A DNA stretch of 15,046 nucleotides from Flavobacteriaceae bacterium (GTDB taxonomy: Bacteria; Bacteroidota; Bacteroidia; Flavobacteriales; Flavobacteriaceae): positions 107,446 through 122,491 of the forward strand of contig PBYT01000019.1 of the NCBI GenBank assembly GCA_002729755.1, read 5' to 3'. Shown here piece after piece: positions 1 to 8,461 of the stretch. Below the pieces are notes generated by a model. That model saw only the letters and a program-made list of their open reading frames with translations. It was not told the DNA's origin and ran no database searches. How positions within the stretch are numbered: the stretch's first letter is position 1; each line of letters opens with the position of its first letter. The position numbers and the translations under genes are program-made.

Positions 1-357
1 CAAAGATTAATTACAGTTGTTGGATGTGGTGGAGATAGAGACACAAAAAAAAGATCATTAATAGGGAATCTAGTTTCTGAATTAAGTTCATATGTAATTT
101 TTACTTCTGATAATCCAAGATCAGAAAATCCAATAGAAATATTAGATCAAATTTTATTAGGAGTTTCACCGACTAATTCTAAAAAAACTGATATAATAGT
201 TAAAAGAGAGAAAGCTATAGAAGGAGCATATAAATATTGTAAGACAGGTGATATCGTTCTAATAGCAGGAAAAGGTCATGAGAACTATCAAGAATTAAAT
301 GGAACTAAGATTCCTTTTGATGATTTTAAAATAGCAAAACAAATTTTTAAAGAATAA
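1..357 (+). CDS. murE: UDP-N-acetylmuramoyl-tripeptide synthetase MurE, C-terminal part (5' end outside window)
   Basis: This is the last 118 residues of the cytoplasmic ATP-dependent ligase that adds the third amino acid to UDP-MurNAc-L-Ala-D-Glu. The reading frame is open from base 1 and stops with TAA. Visible in the fragment are a GCGGDRD stretch (fragment residues 8-14) typical of the C-terminal Mur ligase domain, DNPR at fragment residues 37-40 (bases 109-120), and AGKGHE at bases 265-282. In this family a DNPR motif marks enzymes that bind meso-diaminopimelate; lysine-adding enzymes carry a different sequence there. I therefore infer a DAP-type Gram-negative wall. mraY begins 5 bp after the stop, consistent with an operon. 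The start codon and the N-terminal and ATP-binding domains lie upstream of the window. Confidence 0.93.
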   Translation, partial: QRLITVVGCGGDRDTKKRSLIGNLVSELSSYVIFTSDNPRSENPIEILDQILLGVSPTNSKKTDIIVKREKAIEGAYKYCKTGDIVLIAGKGHENYQELNGTKIPFDDFKIAKQIFKE

Positions 358-362
358 ATATT

Positions 363-1583
363 ATGCTTTACAATCTTTTCGAATTTTTAGAAAATCAATA
401 TCAGTTACCAGGGGCTGGACTATTTCAATACCTATCATTTAGAGCTTCAGTATCAGTTATACTATCACTAGGTATTTCCATTATTTATGGTAAAAAAATT
501 ATAAAGTATTTAAGAAAAAATCAAATTGGTGAGAATATTAGAAGTCTTGGCTTAGAAGGTGAAGATCAGAAGAAAGGTACACCTACAATGGGAGGTTTAA
601 TTATAATAATTAGCACTTTAATCCCTGTAATATTGATGTCGCGCTTAGATAATATCTATATCCAAATTTTAATCTTTACTACTATTTGGATGTGTATAAT
701 TGGTTTAGCTGATGATTATATTAAAGTTTTTAAAAAGAATAAGAAAGGGCTGAAGGCAAAATTTAAATTATTTGGACAATATATTTTAGGAATAATAGTT
801 GGATTAATTATACTTTTTCATCCTGACATAACAATTAATGAAAATCTAAGTGATGATGTCTTAATTGAAATAAATGAAAACAGTAAAGTTGTAAATGAAG
901 TAAAGTCATTTAAAACTACTGTTCCTTTTTTTAAAAATAATGAACTTGATTATCAAGAATTGTCTAATTCAATATTTAATGGGAATAGTAACCTAATATG
1001 GATAATATTTATACCTATTATTATACTAATAATAGCTTCAGTTTCAAACTCTAATAATCTTACAGATGGGCTAGATGGTCTTTCTGCCGGACTGTCAGCT
1101 ATAATTGTTTTTGCTCTTGGAATATTTGCATGGACTTCTGGAAATGTAGTTTTTTCAGACTATCTAAATATAATGTATATCCCAAGGGCTGGAGAAATCA
1201 CAATATTTATTTCCGCATTATTTGGAGCTTTAGTAGGATTCCTTTGGTATAACACTTATCCAGCGACAATTTTTATGGGTGATACAGGGAGTTTGACTGT
1301 TGGTGCACTAATAGCTGTTATTTCAATATTAATTAGAAAAGAATTAATGATACCGCTATTATGTGGAATTTTTCTTATAGAGGCTCTTTCTGTGATTATA
1401 CAAGTGAGTTATTTTAAAATGACAAAAAAGAAAACAGGGATTGGACAAAGAATTTTACTAATGTCTCCAATCCATCATCATTTCCAAAAAAAAGGATTTC
1501 ATGAAAGTAAAATTGTTTCTAGATTCTGGATTATAGGAATATTATTGGCTTTGTTAACAATCTTAACTCTAAAAATAAGATGA
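363..1583 (+). CDS. mraY: Phospho-N-acetylmuramoyl-pentapeptide transferase MraY
   Basis: Integral membrane enzyme that transfers phospho-MurNAc-pentapeptide from UDP to undecaprenyl phosphate, making lipid I. The 406-residue product has about ten hydrophobic segments and the family hallmarks: TPTMGG (73-78), the Asp pair in LADDY (D117, D118), NLTDGLDGL (232-240), FMGDTGSL (304-311, with D307) and the triple-histidine loop PIHHHF (369-374). It is longer than the roughly 360-residue proteobacterial enzyme. The extra length is mainly a hydrophilic stretch around residues 155-210, between membrane segments. The ATG lies 5 bp after the murE stop, and the TGA overlaps the murD start as ATGA, suggesting translational coupling. 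The identification is secure from motifs and context. Confidence 0.97.
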   Translation: MLYNLFEFLENQYQLPGAGLFQYLSFRASVSVILSLGISIIYGKKIIKYLRKNQIGENIRSLGLEGEDQKKGTPTMGGLIIIISTLIPVILMSRLDNIYIQILIFTTIWMCIIGLADDYIKVFKKNKKGLKAKFKLFGQYILGIIVGLIILFHPDITINENLSDDVLIEINENSKVVNEVKSFKTTVPFFKNNELDYQELSNSIFNGNSNLIWIIFIPIIILIIASVSNSNNLTDGLDGLSAGLSAIIVFALGIFAWTSGNVVFSDYLNIMYIPRAGEITIFISALFGALVGFLWYNTYPATIFMGDTGSLTVGALIAVISILIRKELMIPLLCGIFLIEALSVIIQVSYFKMTKKKTGIGQRILLMSPIHHHFQKKGFHESKIVSRFWIIGILLALLTILTLKIR

Positions 1584-2902
1584 GAAAAAGAGTATCAATA
1601 TTAGGTTCTGGAATAAGTGGTGTTGGGGCTGCAATTTTAGCAAAAGATAAAGGTTACGAAGTATTTGTTTCAGATAGTAATGAAATTACCTCCAATGTTA
1701 AAAATAAATTAGATTTTATCTCTATTCCTTGGGAGGAAAACAAACATTCTTATGCTGAATTAAAAAAATCTGATTTAGTTATAAAAAGTCCTGGAATTTC
1801 AAATGAATCAGAGATTATAGTTAAGTTAAAAAATTCTAAGGTTAAGATCATATCTGAAATAGAGTTTGCTTCAACACATACTAATTCATTTATAATTGGT
1901 GTAACAGGAAGCAATGGCAAAACAACAACAACAAAATTAATATATCACATACTCAAGAACTCTGGTCTTAATATTGGAATAGCTGGAAATATTGGTACAA
2001 GCTTTTCAAAACAAATAGCTGAAAATAAATTTGATTATTACGTTCTAGAGATAAGTAGTTTTCAGTTGGATGATATAGTTGACTTCAAACCAAACATTGC
2101 TATAATAACAAATTTATTTGAAGATCACTTGGATAGATATAACTATGATTTTAGCAAGTATATCAAGTCAAAACTTAGGATTACTATGAATCAGGAAAAC
2201 ACTGATACCATTTTGTACAATATAGATGATAAAATACTAAAAGATGCAATTGATAAATCTAATTCAAAAGCAACTAAAATGACTTATGGTCTTAATAATA
2301 CATCTTTTGATGGAAATAAAATTTTAATTAAAAACAAAAAAAAAACTCTCATGATAAATATAGAAGAACTTTCACTGAAAGGAAGGCATAATCTGTTAAA
2401 TGCTATGGCAGCAATTACAGTAGCAGATTTATTAAAAATAAGTAAAGAATCTATAAGAGAAAGTCTGCTTACTTTTAAAGGTCTTCCACATAGACTTGAA
2501 AATGTACTCACAATCCAGGGAGTCAATTATATTAACGATTCAAAAGCAACAAATATTAATGCAGCATTTTATGCTTTAGATTCAATGAACTCCCAAACAG
2601 TTTGGATAGTTGGTGGAGTCGATAAGGGAAATGACTATTTTGAATTATTACCTCTTGTAAGAGAAAAAGTTAAGGCAATAATCTGTCTTGGAGTCGATAA
2701 TAAAAAAATCATTGAAATATTTAGTCCAGTAATTGATTTAATTGTTGAAACAGAATCAATGATTGAAGCTGTAAAGATTTCACGAAAAATTGCTGATAAA
2801 AAAGACAATGTTCTTCTCTCTCCAGCGTGTTCAAGTTTTGATCTATTTGAAAACTATGAAGATAGAGGAAACCAATTTAAAAAAGCTGTGAGGAATTTAT
2901 AG
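1580..2902 (+). CDS. murD: UDP-N-acetylmuramoyl-L-alanine--D-glutamate ligase MurD
   Basis: Cytoplasmic ATP-dependent ligase that adds D-glutamate to UDP-MurNAc-L-Ala. The 440-residue product has the three-domain Mur ligase layout. An N-terminal UDP-binding Rossmann-like part begins with LGSGISGVG (8-16). The central ATPase has the P-loop [12 protein letters not shown] (107-118), EISSFQLD (157-164) and EDHLDRY (181-187). The C-terminal domain has GLPHRLE, then NDSKATN, and ends with the MurD-type LSPACSSFD...YEDRG block. Length is normal for the family. The start overlaps the mraY stop by 4 bp, and ftsW follows after 4 bp. The SFQL and SPACSSFD blocks separate it from the MurC, MurE and MurF paralogues. 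Confidence 0.97.
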   Translation: MRKRVSILGSGISGVGAAILAKDKGYEVFVSDSNEITSNVKNKLDFISIPWEENKHSYAELKKSDLVIKSPGISNESEIIVKLKNSKVKIISEIEFASTHTNSFIIGVTGSNGKTTTTKLIYHILKNSGLNIGIAGNIGTSFSKQIAENKFDYYVLEISSFQLDDIVDFKPNIAIITNLFEDHLDRYNYDFSKYIKSKLRITMNQENTDTILYNIDDKILKDAIDKSNSKATKMTYGLNNTSFDGNKILIKNKKKTLMINIEELSLKGRHNLLNAMAAITVADLLKISKESIRESLLTFKGLPHRLENVLTIQGVNYINDSKATNINAAFYALDSMNSQTVWIVGGVDKGNDYFELLPLVREKVKAIICLGVDNKKIIEIFSPVIDLIVETESMIEAVKISRKIADKKDNVLLSPACSSFDLFENYEDRGNQFKKAVRNL

Positions 2903-2906
2903 ATAA

Positions 2907-4052
2907 ATGAGTTTAAGTAAAATAATAAATGGAGATAAAGTTTTGCTAGTAATAGTTATGTTATTAGCTATTTTTTCCTTTCTCCCTGTTTTTAGTGCAA
3001 GTTCTAATTTATCCTATGGTATTGGTGGTTCAAGCCCTCTAGTTTATCTGATAAAACATTTTATAATACTATTGTTTGGATTTATTTTAATGATAACGAT
3101 ACAGAAAATTCCATTTAAAAATTACAGATGGATTTCAATTTTATTACTTCCTATTGGACTCTTCTTGCTTATTTATACAGCTTCGCAAGGAACTATGATT
3201 TCAGGAGCAAATGCAAGTAGGTGGATAAATATTCCAATAATTGGTGTAAGTTTTCAATCTTCATCTCTAGCAAGCATTATTTTATTAACATATGTAGCTC
3301 ATTATCTTGCCAAATATGATTTAAAAAAGATAGAGTTTTCTAAAACAGTTGTTCCTTTATGGGCGCCAATTTTTATTTATATTTTTCTAATTCTTCCTTC
3401 AAATTTTTCTACAGCTGCTCTTCTTTTTTTATCAATAATTTTGACATTATTTGTTTCAGGATATCCTTTTAGGCATTTATTTAAAATTGTTGCTTTTTTA
3501 GTTGTATTCTTTATGTTCTTTTTAACTATAGTAAAAGAACACCCAGATAAATTCCCTAATAGAGTTGATACTTGGGTTAGTAGAATCGAAAATTTTAAAT
3601 CTGCTAAAAATATTGATGCAAATTATCAGATTGAAAAAGCAAAAGCAGCAATAATTAATGGAGGTTTATTTGGTGTAGGTGTTGGAAAAAGTGTAATGAA
3701 ATATCATCTACCTCAGAGCTCTTCAGATTTTATATTTGCAATTATCGTTGAAGAATTCGGTGTCATTGTTGGAGGTCTACTGATTATTCTATACTTATTA
3801 ATGTTATTTAGGGTATTAGTCATTGTTCATAAGGTTGATAATAAATTTGGTCAAATACTCGTTACAGCTCTTGGATTATATATAATAATCCAAGCATTTA
3901 CAAATATTTCTGTTTCTACTCAAGTTATTCCTGTAACTGGTCAAAACTTACCATTAGTGAGTAGTGGTGGTTCTGCTGCATGGATTACCTGTATTTGTTT
4001 GGGAATGATTTTGAGTGTTAGTTCATCAATTAATAATAAAAAAGCCAAATGA
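2907..4052 (+). CDS. ftsW: Septal peptidoglycan glycosyltransferase FtsW (SEDS family)
   Basis: Polytopic SEDS protein that polymerises lipid II into glycan strands at the septum together with its partner class b PBP. The 381-residue product has about ten hydrophobic segments, GANASRWI (100-107), a large extracytoplasmic region around 210-270 with D237 and YQ (240-241) before the helix rich in Lys and Ala, LPQSSSDFIFA (268-278), EEFG (282-285) and the C-terminal SSGGSAAW block (352-359). FtsW rather than RodA is inferred from its place between murD and murG. One oddity is that the usual QPSE motif before the fourth or fifth membrane segment reads FQSSS (116-120), lacking both Pro and Glu. The last codons overlap the murG start as ATGA. 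Confidence 0.95.
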   Translation: MSLSKIINGDKVLLVIVMLLAIFSFLPVFSASSNLSYGIGGSSPLVYLIKHFIILLFGFILMITIQKIPFKNYRWISILLLPIGLFLLIYTASQGTMISGANASRWINIPIIGVSFQSSSLASIILLTYVAHYLAKYDLKKIEFSKTVVPLWAPIFIYIFLILPSNFSTAALLFLSIILTLFVSGYPFRHLFKIVAFLVVFFMFFLTIVKEHPDKFPNRVDTWVSRIENFKSAKNIDANYQIEKAKAAIINGGLFGVGVGKSVMKYHLPQSSSDFIFAIIVEEFGVIVGGLLIILYLLMLFRVLVIVHKVDNKFGQILVTALGLYIIIQAFTNISVSTQVIPVTGQNLPLVSSGGSAAWITCICLGMILSVSSSINNKKAK

Positions 4053-5143
4053 AAAAATATAAATTTATTCTTTCTGGAGGTGGAACCGGGGGACATATAT
4101 ACCCCGCTATTTCTATAGCAGAAAAACTGTTAGAAGTTTTTCCAACATCTGATATAACTTTTGTGGGTTCTATAGGTAGGATGGAGATGAGAACTATTCC
4201 AAAATATGGATATAAAATTAAAGGTTTGTTTATTAGTGGGTTAAAAAGAAAAATATTTTCAATTAGCAATGTATTTCTTCCATTTAAAATTATTATAAGC
4301 TTTTTACAGTCAATAAGTATTATCTTATTTAATAAGCCTGACTTTGTTATTGGAACTGGAGGGTATGCTAGTTTCCCTATAGTTTTTGTTTCAACTTTTT
4401 TTAGAATTCCAACTTTAATTCAAGAACAAAACTCATTACCTGGTATAGCAAATAAGTTTCTTTCAAAATATGTAAAATATATATCTGTTTCTTATAATAA
4501 AATGGAGAGGTTTTTTCCTTCGGAAAAATTATTCTATACTGGAAATCCAGTTAGAAAATCAATAACAAATAAAATTGATATAGATGAAGCTAAGAAGTCT
4601 CTAAATATAGATAATTCTCGAATGGTGCTAACTGTATTAGGAGGAAGCTTAGGGTCAAAAAAAATAAATGAACTTGTGTCTAATAATTTAGATTATATAA
4701 AAAGTAAAGACATAGTCTTGATATGGCAGTGTGGAAAATCATATTATGATTTATATAAAGACCAATCGTCTGAAGATATTATTATTTATGATTTTATATC
4801 AGATATAGATACTGTTTATTATTGTTCTGATATTATTATAGCAAGAAGTGGTGCGCTAACTCTTTCAGAGTTAGCAATAGTTGAGAAGCCATCAATTTTA
4901 ATTCCTTCCCCTAATGTCGCTGAAGACCATCAGTATCATAATGCTAAAGCAATTTCTGATCTAGATGCAGCAATTTGTTTAGTTGAGGAAGAAGCAGATT
5001 TATTATTTAAAAATAAGTTAGACATGCTAATAAAGGATGAGGAATATAGAAGAGTTATTTCTTCAAATATTTCAAAACTAGCCAGTCCAGATGCTTCAAT
5101 AAAAATTGTAGATAAAATAAAAAATCATCTATCATATGAATAG
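4049..5143 (+). CDS. murG: UDP-GlcNAc:lipid I N-acetylglucosaminyltransferase MurG
   Basis: Peripheral inner-membrane GT-B glycosyltransferase that adds GlcNAc to lipid I to give lipid II. The 364-residue product carries the N-domain glycine loop GGGTGGH (10-16, with H16), GTGGYASFP (102-110) and EQNSLPG (126-132). The linker GNPVR is at 165-169. The C-domain donor-site blocks are LGGSLGS (197-203), RSGALTLSE (266-274) and AEDHQYHNA (291-299). Length and motif order are normal. It overlaps ftsW by 4 bp upstream and murC by 8 bp downstream, so it probably depends on coupled translation from the operon mRNA. Confidence 0.97.
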   Translation: MKKYKFILSGGGTGGHIYPAISIAEKLLEVFPTSDITFVGSIGRMEMRTIPKYGYKIKGLFISGLKRKIFSISNVFLPFKIIISFLQSISIILFNKPDFVIGTGGYASFPIVFVSTFFRIPTLIQEQNSLPGIANKFLSKYVKYISVSYNKMERFFPSEKLFYTGNPVRKSITNKIDIDEAKKSLNIDNSRMVLTVLGGSLGSKKINELVSNNLDYIKSKDIVLIWQCGKSYYDLYKDQSSEDIIIYDFISDIDTVYYCSDIIIARSGALTLSELAIVEKPSILIPSPNVAEDHQYHNAKAISDLDAAICLVEEEADLLFKNKLDMLIKDEEYRRVISSNISKLASPDASIKIVDKIKNHLSYE

Positions 5144-6476
5144 TAATAATAAATATTTTTTTATTGGAATTGGAGGTATTGGAATGTCTTCAATAGCTAG
5201 ATATTACAATAATCTAGGAAATAAAATTATGGGCTATGATAGAGTTAAGTCAGATATTGTAGAAATGCTTTCTAAAGAAGGAATAAAAGTTTTTAATAAC
5301 ACTGATATTAGTTTAATTCCTGATAATTTTAGGTCACAAGATGTTATTGTAATATACACTTCTGCAATTTCTCATAATAATCTTTATCTAAAGTATTTTA
5401 TAAGTAATAATAACAAGATCTTTAAAAGATCTGAAATATTAGGAAAGATAACTGAAAACACATTCTGTATTGCTGTAGCTGGTACACATGGAAAAACAAC
5501 AACATCTGCAATATTGACACATTTATTCTATAAATGTGAAGAGAGCTTTCAGTCTTTTTTGGGTGGAATTTTAAAAGGTTATGAAACCAACTTTATTAGC
5601 ACTGGGTCGAAATATTCAATTGTTGAGGCGGATGAATACGATAGATCATTTCTTCAATTAAAACCACAGATTGGTATGATTACATCAATTGAAAAAGATC
5701 ATTTAGATATATATGGTGATTTCAAAAGTCTTAAAGAAGCATTTAATTTATTTACAAATAATATATCTGGGACGATATTTTATTCTTCTGAAATAGAAGG
5801 ATTAGAAGGGTTATCCTATTCTATTAATTCAAAAACTGATTATTATGCAAGAAATATATCAGTAGAAGAGAATGGATATAGATTTGATCTAATTGCTCCA
5901 AATAATGAATATATAAATATTGAATTTAATCAAATAGGTAGCCATAACCTTTTAAATGCAGTAGGAGCTTTTTCGATAGCTCATTATCTAGGGTTAGATG
6001 AAAATAAATTAATAGAAGCTTTAGCCGATTTTAAAGGAGTTAACAGAAGAATGGATGTTTTTAGATTGGGTAACAAAATAGTAATTGATGATTATGCACA
6101 TCATCCATCAGAAATAAATGCTGTATTAAATTCTATAAAAGATAAATATAAAGACTTGGAAGTAGGAGTAATTTTTCAACCTCACTTATTTTCTAGAACA
6201 AAAGATTTATTAGATGATTTTGCTAAGGTATTATCAAAATTTGATGAAGTTTATTTATTAGATATTTATCCAGCAAGAGAAGAACCAATAGAAGGAATTA
6301 ATTCAAATGTCTTATTAGAAAAAATAATTTGTAAAAAGAAGGATATTATAAAAATAGAATCTATTAATCAAAAAATAGAATCTATAGAATCTGATATTAT
6401 TGCAGTTCTTGGAGCTGGTAATGTTGCAAATTCAATTCAAGATTTGAAAAAAAAATATTATGAAAAAAGCATATAA
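5136..6476 (+). CDS. murC: UDP-N-acetylmuramate--L-alanine ligase MurC
   Basis: Cytoplasmic ligase for the first peptide-stem step, adding L-alanine to UDP-MurNAc. The 446-residue product begins with the FIGIGGIGMSS dinucleotide-type loop (9-19). The ATP P-loop is VAGTHGKTTTS (114-124); the THGKT form is typical of MurC. Next come EADEYDRSFL (164-173) and KDHLDIYGD (187-195), then GVNRRMD (301-307) and DDYAHHPSEI (318-327) in the C-terminal domain. All key family blocks are present and length is normal. The start lies within the last codons of murG (8-bp overlap), and the 3' end overlaps ftsQ by 17 bp, the deepest overlap in the cluster. Confidence 0.97.
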   Translation: MNSNNKYFFIGIGGIGMSSIARYYNNLGNKIMGYDRVKSDIVEMLSKEGIKVFNNTDISLIPDNFRSQDVIVIYTSAISHNNLYLKYFISNNNKIFKRSEILGKITENTFCIAVAGTHGKTTTSAILTHLFYKCEESFQSFLGGILKGYETNFISTGSKYSIVEADEYDRSFLQLKPQIGMITSIEKDHLDIYGDFKSLKEAFNLFTNNISGTIFYSSEIEGLEGLSYSINSKTDYYARNISVEENGYRFDLIAPNNEYINIEFNQIGSHNLLNAVGAFSIAHYLGLDENKLIEALADFKGVNRRMDVFRLGNKIVIDDYAHHPSEINAVLNSIKDKYKDLEVGVIFQPHLFSRTKDLLDDFAKVLSKFDEVYLLDIYPAREEPIEGINSNVLLEKIICKKKDIIKIESINQKIESIESDIIAVLGAGNVANSIQDLKKKYYEKSI

Positions 6477-7161
6477 ACTATTAATCTTCACAATATTTTC
6501 TTTAATAATACTTGTTATTAGTATAACTGCTAACCTTAATAATTTTAAAAGAGATAATCCTGAAATAATTATTAATTATCCTCAACAAAGTTATTTTGAT
6601 AAACAATTATATGTTGAAAAATTGATACAAGATGAATACTATGCAGGTCTAATAAAAGAAGGTTTCTATAATAAAATTGAAAAATCTATATCAGATATTC
6701 CTGGAATACAAAAAGCTGAAACGTATAAACTTTATAATGGTAAAATTATTATTGATTTATACGACAGAAAACCTCTTGCTTTCATGAGTTTAGATTCAAA
6801 ATTTTTTATTGATGAAGAATCAAACATAATTAAAGATGATAAGCTAGAAATGCAATTACCATTAGTTAGTCCTTATACTAGTAAGGAAGATGTTAATGAA
6901 ATAGTCAAGATCATTTTAGAATTAAATAAAGACAAATATCTAGTGGATCAAGTGGAGAGATATTGGGTTGAAGATGGACAAATATTTACTAATCTTAAAT
7001 CATTCGATTTTAATATAAAAATTGGTAATTCAAATAATTTAAAAGAAAAGATCAAAAAGTTAAAAGCATATTGTGTTTACTATAATAAAGAAACATCAAA
7101 TTTAAATTATAATCAGATTGATTTGACTTATAATAATCAATTAGTCGCAATAAAAAATTAA
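6460..7161 (+). CDS. ftsQ: Cell division protein FtsQ/DivIB-like
   Basis: Bitopic divisome protein that normally links the cytoplasmic ring to septal wall synthesis. The 233-residue product has a short basic N-terminus, one membrane segment at about residues 7-26 and then an extracytoplasmic domain. The stretch around residues 66-110 (PGIQKAETY, then IIIDLYDRKPLAFM) matches the pattern seen in FtsQ proteins: 'this step is in position, now a divergent strand, then a Lys/Arg-Pro-x-Ala turn'. It is followed by FFIDEESNII (115-124), where the family has 'yyIDeeG'. Sequence alone is only moderately diagnostic because FtsQ diverges fast; the position between murC and ftsA makes the call firm. The ATG at 6460 is favoured because it leaves a lysine-rich N-terminus directly before the membrane helix. 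Confidence 0.9.
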   Translation: MKKAYKLLIFTIFSLIILVISITANLNNFKRDNPEIIINYPQQSYFDKQLYVEKLIQDEYYAGLIKEGFYNKIEKSISDIPGIQKAETYKLYNGKIIIDLYDRKPLAFMSLDSKFFIDEESNIIKDDKLEMQLPLVSPYTSKEDVNEIVKIILELNKDKYLVDQVERYWVEDGQIFTNLKSFDFNIKIGNSNNLKEKIKKLKAYCVYYNKETSNLNYNQIDLTYNNQLVAIKN

Positions 7162-7166
7162 TAATT

Positions 7167-8450
7167 ATGGGAAAAAATATTTCAGTTGGACTTGATATAG
7201 GAACTACAAAAATTGTAGCTATGGTAGGAAGTAGAAATGAATTTAAAAAGTTAGAAATTTTAGGAATTGGAAAATCTCAAAGCCTTGGTGTCCATAGAGG
7301 TGTTGTAAATAATATAACACAAACTATAGAGTCTATTAAATATGCAATAGAAGAAGCTAGAGTGGAATCTGGAAAACAACATATTAAAGAGGTTGTTGTT
7401 GGAATTGCTGGGCAGCACATAAGAAGTTTACAACACAGTGATTATATAACAAGGGAAAATCCTGATAAGGTAATTGATAATAATGATATTGATGAATTAA
7501 TTAATCAAGTATATAAATTAGTTATGTTGCCAGGTGAAGAAATTATTCATGTTTTACCTCAAGATTTTAAGGTTGATGGTCAATCTGAAATAAAAGAACC
7601 TATTGGAATGTATGGAAGTAGGCTAGAAGCTAATTTTCATATTGTAGTTGGTCAAGTTTCTTCAATTAGAAATATAGGAAGATGTATAAAAAGTGCTGGC
7701 CTTGAAATGGGAGATATCACCCTAGAACCACTAGCTTCTGCAGATGCTGTTCTTTCTGATGAGGAAAAAGAAGCTGGAATTGCTTTAATTGATATTGGTG
7801 GAGGTACAACTGATGTTGCTATTTTTAAAGATGGCATTATAAGACATACTGCAGTAATACCCTTTGGAGGGAATGTAATAACTGAGGACATTAAAGAAGG
7901 TTGCTCAATAATGGGGAATCAGGCTGAACAACTTAAAATTAAATTTGGTTCAGCTTGGCCAGGAGAGAATAAAGAAACGGAAATAGTTGCAATACCAGGT
8001 TTATTAGGAAGAGATCCAAAAGAAATTTCATTAAAGACACTATCCAAAATTATTAATGCTAGAGTGGTAGAGATAATAGAACAAGTTTATTTAGAAATAA
8101 AAAATTATGGTCATGAGGAAGCAAAGAAAAAATTGATAGGAGGGATAGTCTTAACTGGGGGAGGAAGTCAATTAAAACATTTAAAGCAACTTGTTGAATA
8201 TGTAACCGGAATGGATACAAGGGTTGGATTTCCTGGTGAGCATTTAGCAGGAGACACAAACAATTCAAATCCTATATTCTCAACAGCTGTTGGACTAGTT
8301 ATGAAAGCTATTGAAAATAATAATGATAAAAATGAGGGAAAATCATCAAAAGGAGATGAGATTAGTGAACAACGAAAGACTGTCCTTTCAAAATGGGGAG
8401 ACCAATTTATAAAATGGATAGAAAAAGTAGATAATACAACTGATAATTAA
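7167..8450 (+). CDS. ftsA: Cell division protein FtsA
   Basis: Actin-like ATPase that tethers FtsZ filaments to the inner membrane and recruits later divisome proteins. The 427-residue product has the phosphate-1 loop LDIGTTK (9-15), phosphate-2 loop IDIGGGTTD (208-216) and adenosine loop LTGGGSQL (329-336). Between the first two lies the FtsA-specific 1C region (about 83-165, including HVLPQDFKVDG at 128-138). A hydrophilic linker (about 385-404) precedes a C-terminal helix (about 406-421) with Trp410, Phe414, Ile415, Trp417 and Ile418 on an amphipathic pattern. That helix is the expected membrane-targeting sequence. It lies 5 bp after ftsQ and 11 bp before ftsZ, the usual partner order. Confidence 0.97.
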   Translation: MGKNISVGLDIGTTKIVAMVGSRNEFKKLEILGIGKSQSLGVHRGVVNNITQTIESIKYAIEEARVESGKQHIKEVVVGIAGQHIRSLQHSDYITRENPDKVIDNNDIDELINQVYKLVMLPGEEIIHVLPQDFKVDGQSEIKEPIGMYGSRLEANFHIVVGQVSSIRNIGRCIKSAGLEMGDITLEPLASADAVLSDEEKEAGIALIDIGGGTTDVAIFKDGIIRHTAVIPFGGNVITEDIKEGCSIMGNQAEQLKIKFGSAWPGENKETEIVAIPGLLGRDPKEISLKTLSKIINARVVEIIEQVYLEIKNYGHEEAKKKLIGGIVLTGGGSQLKHLKQLVEYVTGMDTRVGFPGEHLAGDTNNSNPIFSTAVGLVMKAIENNNDKNEGKSSKGDEISEQRKTVLSKWGDQFIKWIEKVDNTTDN

Positions 8451-8461
8451 AATAAAATAAC

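Noticed and set aside
2284..2526. Open frame on the minus strand inside murD
   Set aside because: Fully contained in a strongly supported gene on the other strand, with no recognisable motif. The same applies to the minus-strand frames at 4030-4269, 7652-7891, 8059-8268, 11086-11280 and 11848-12042.
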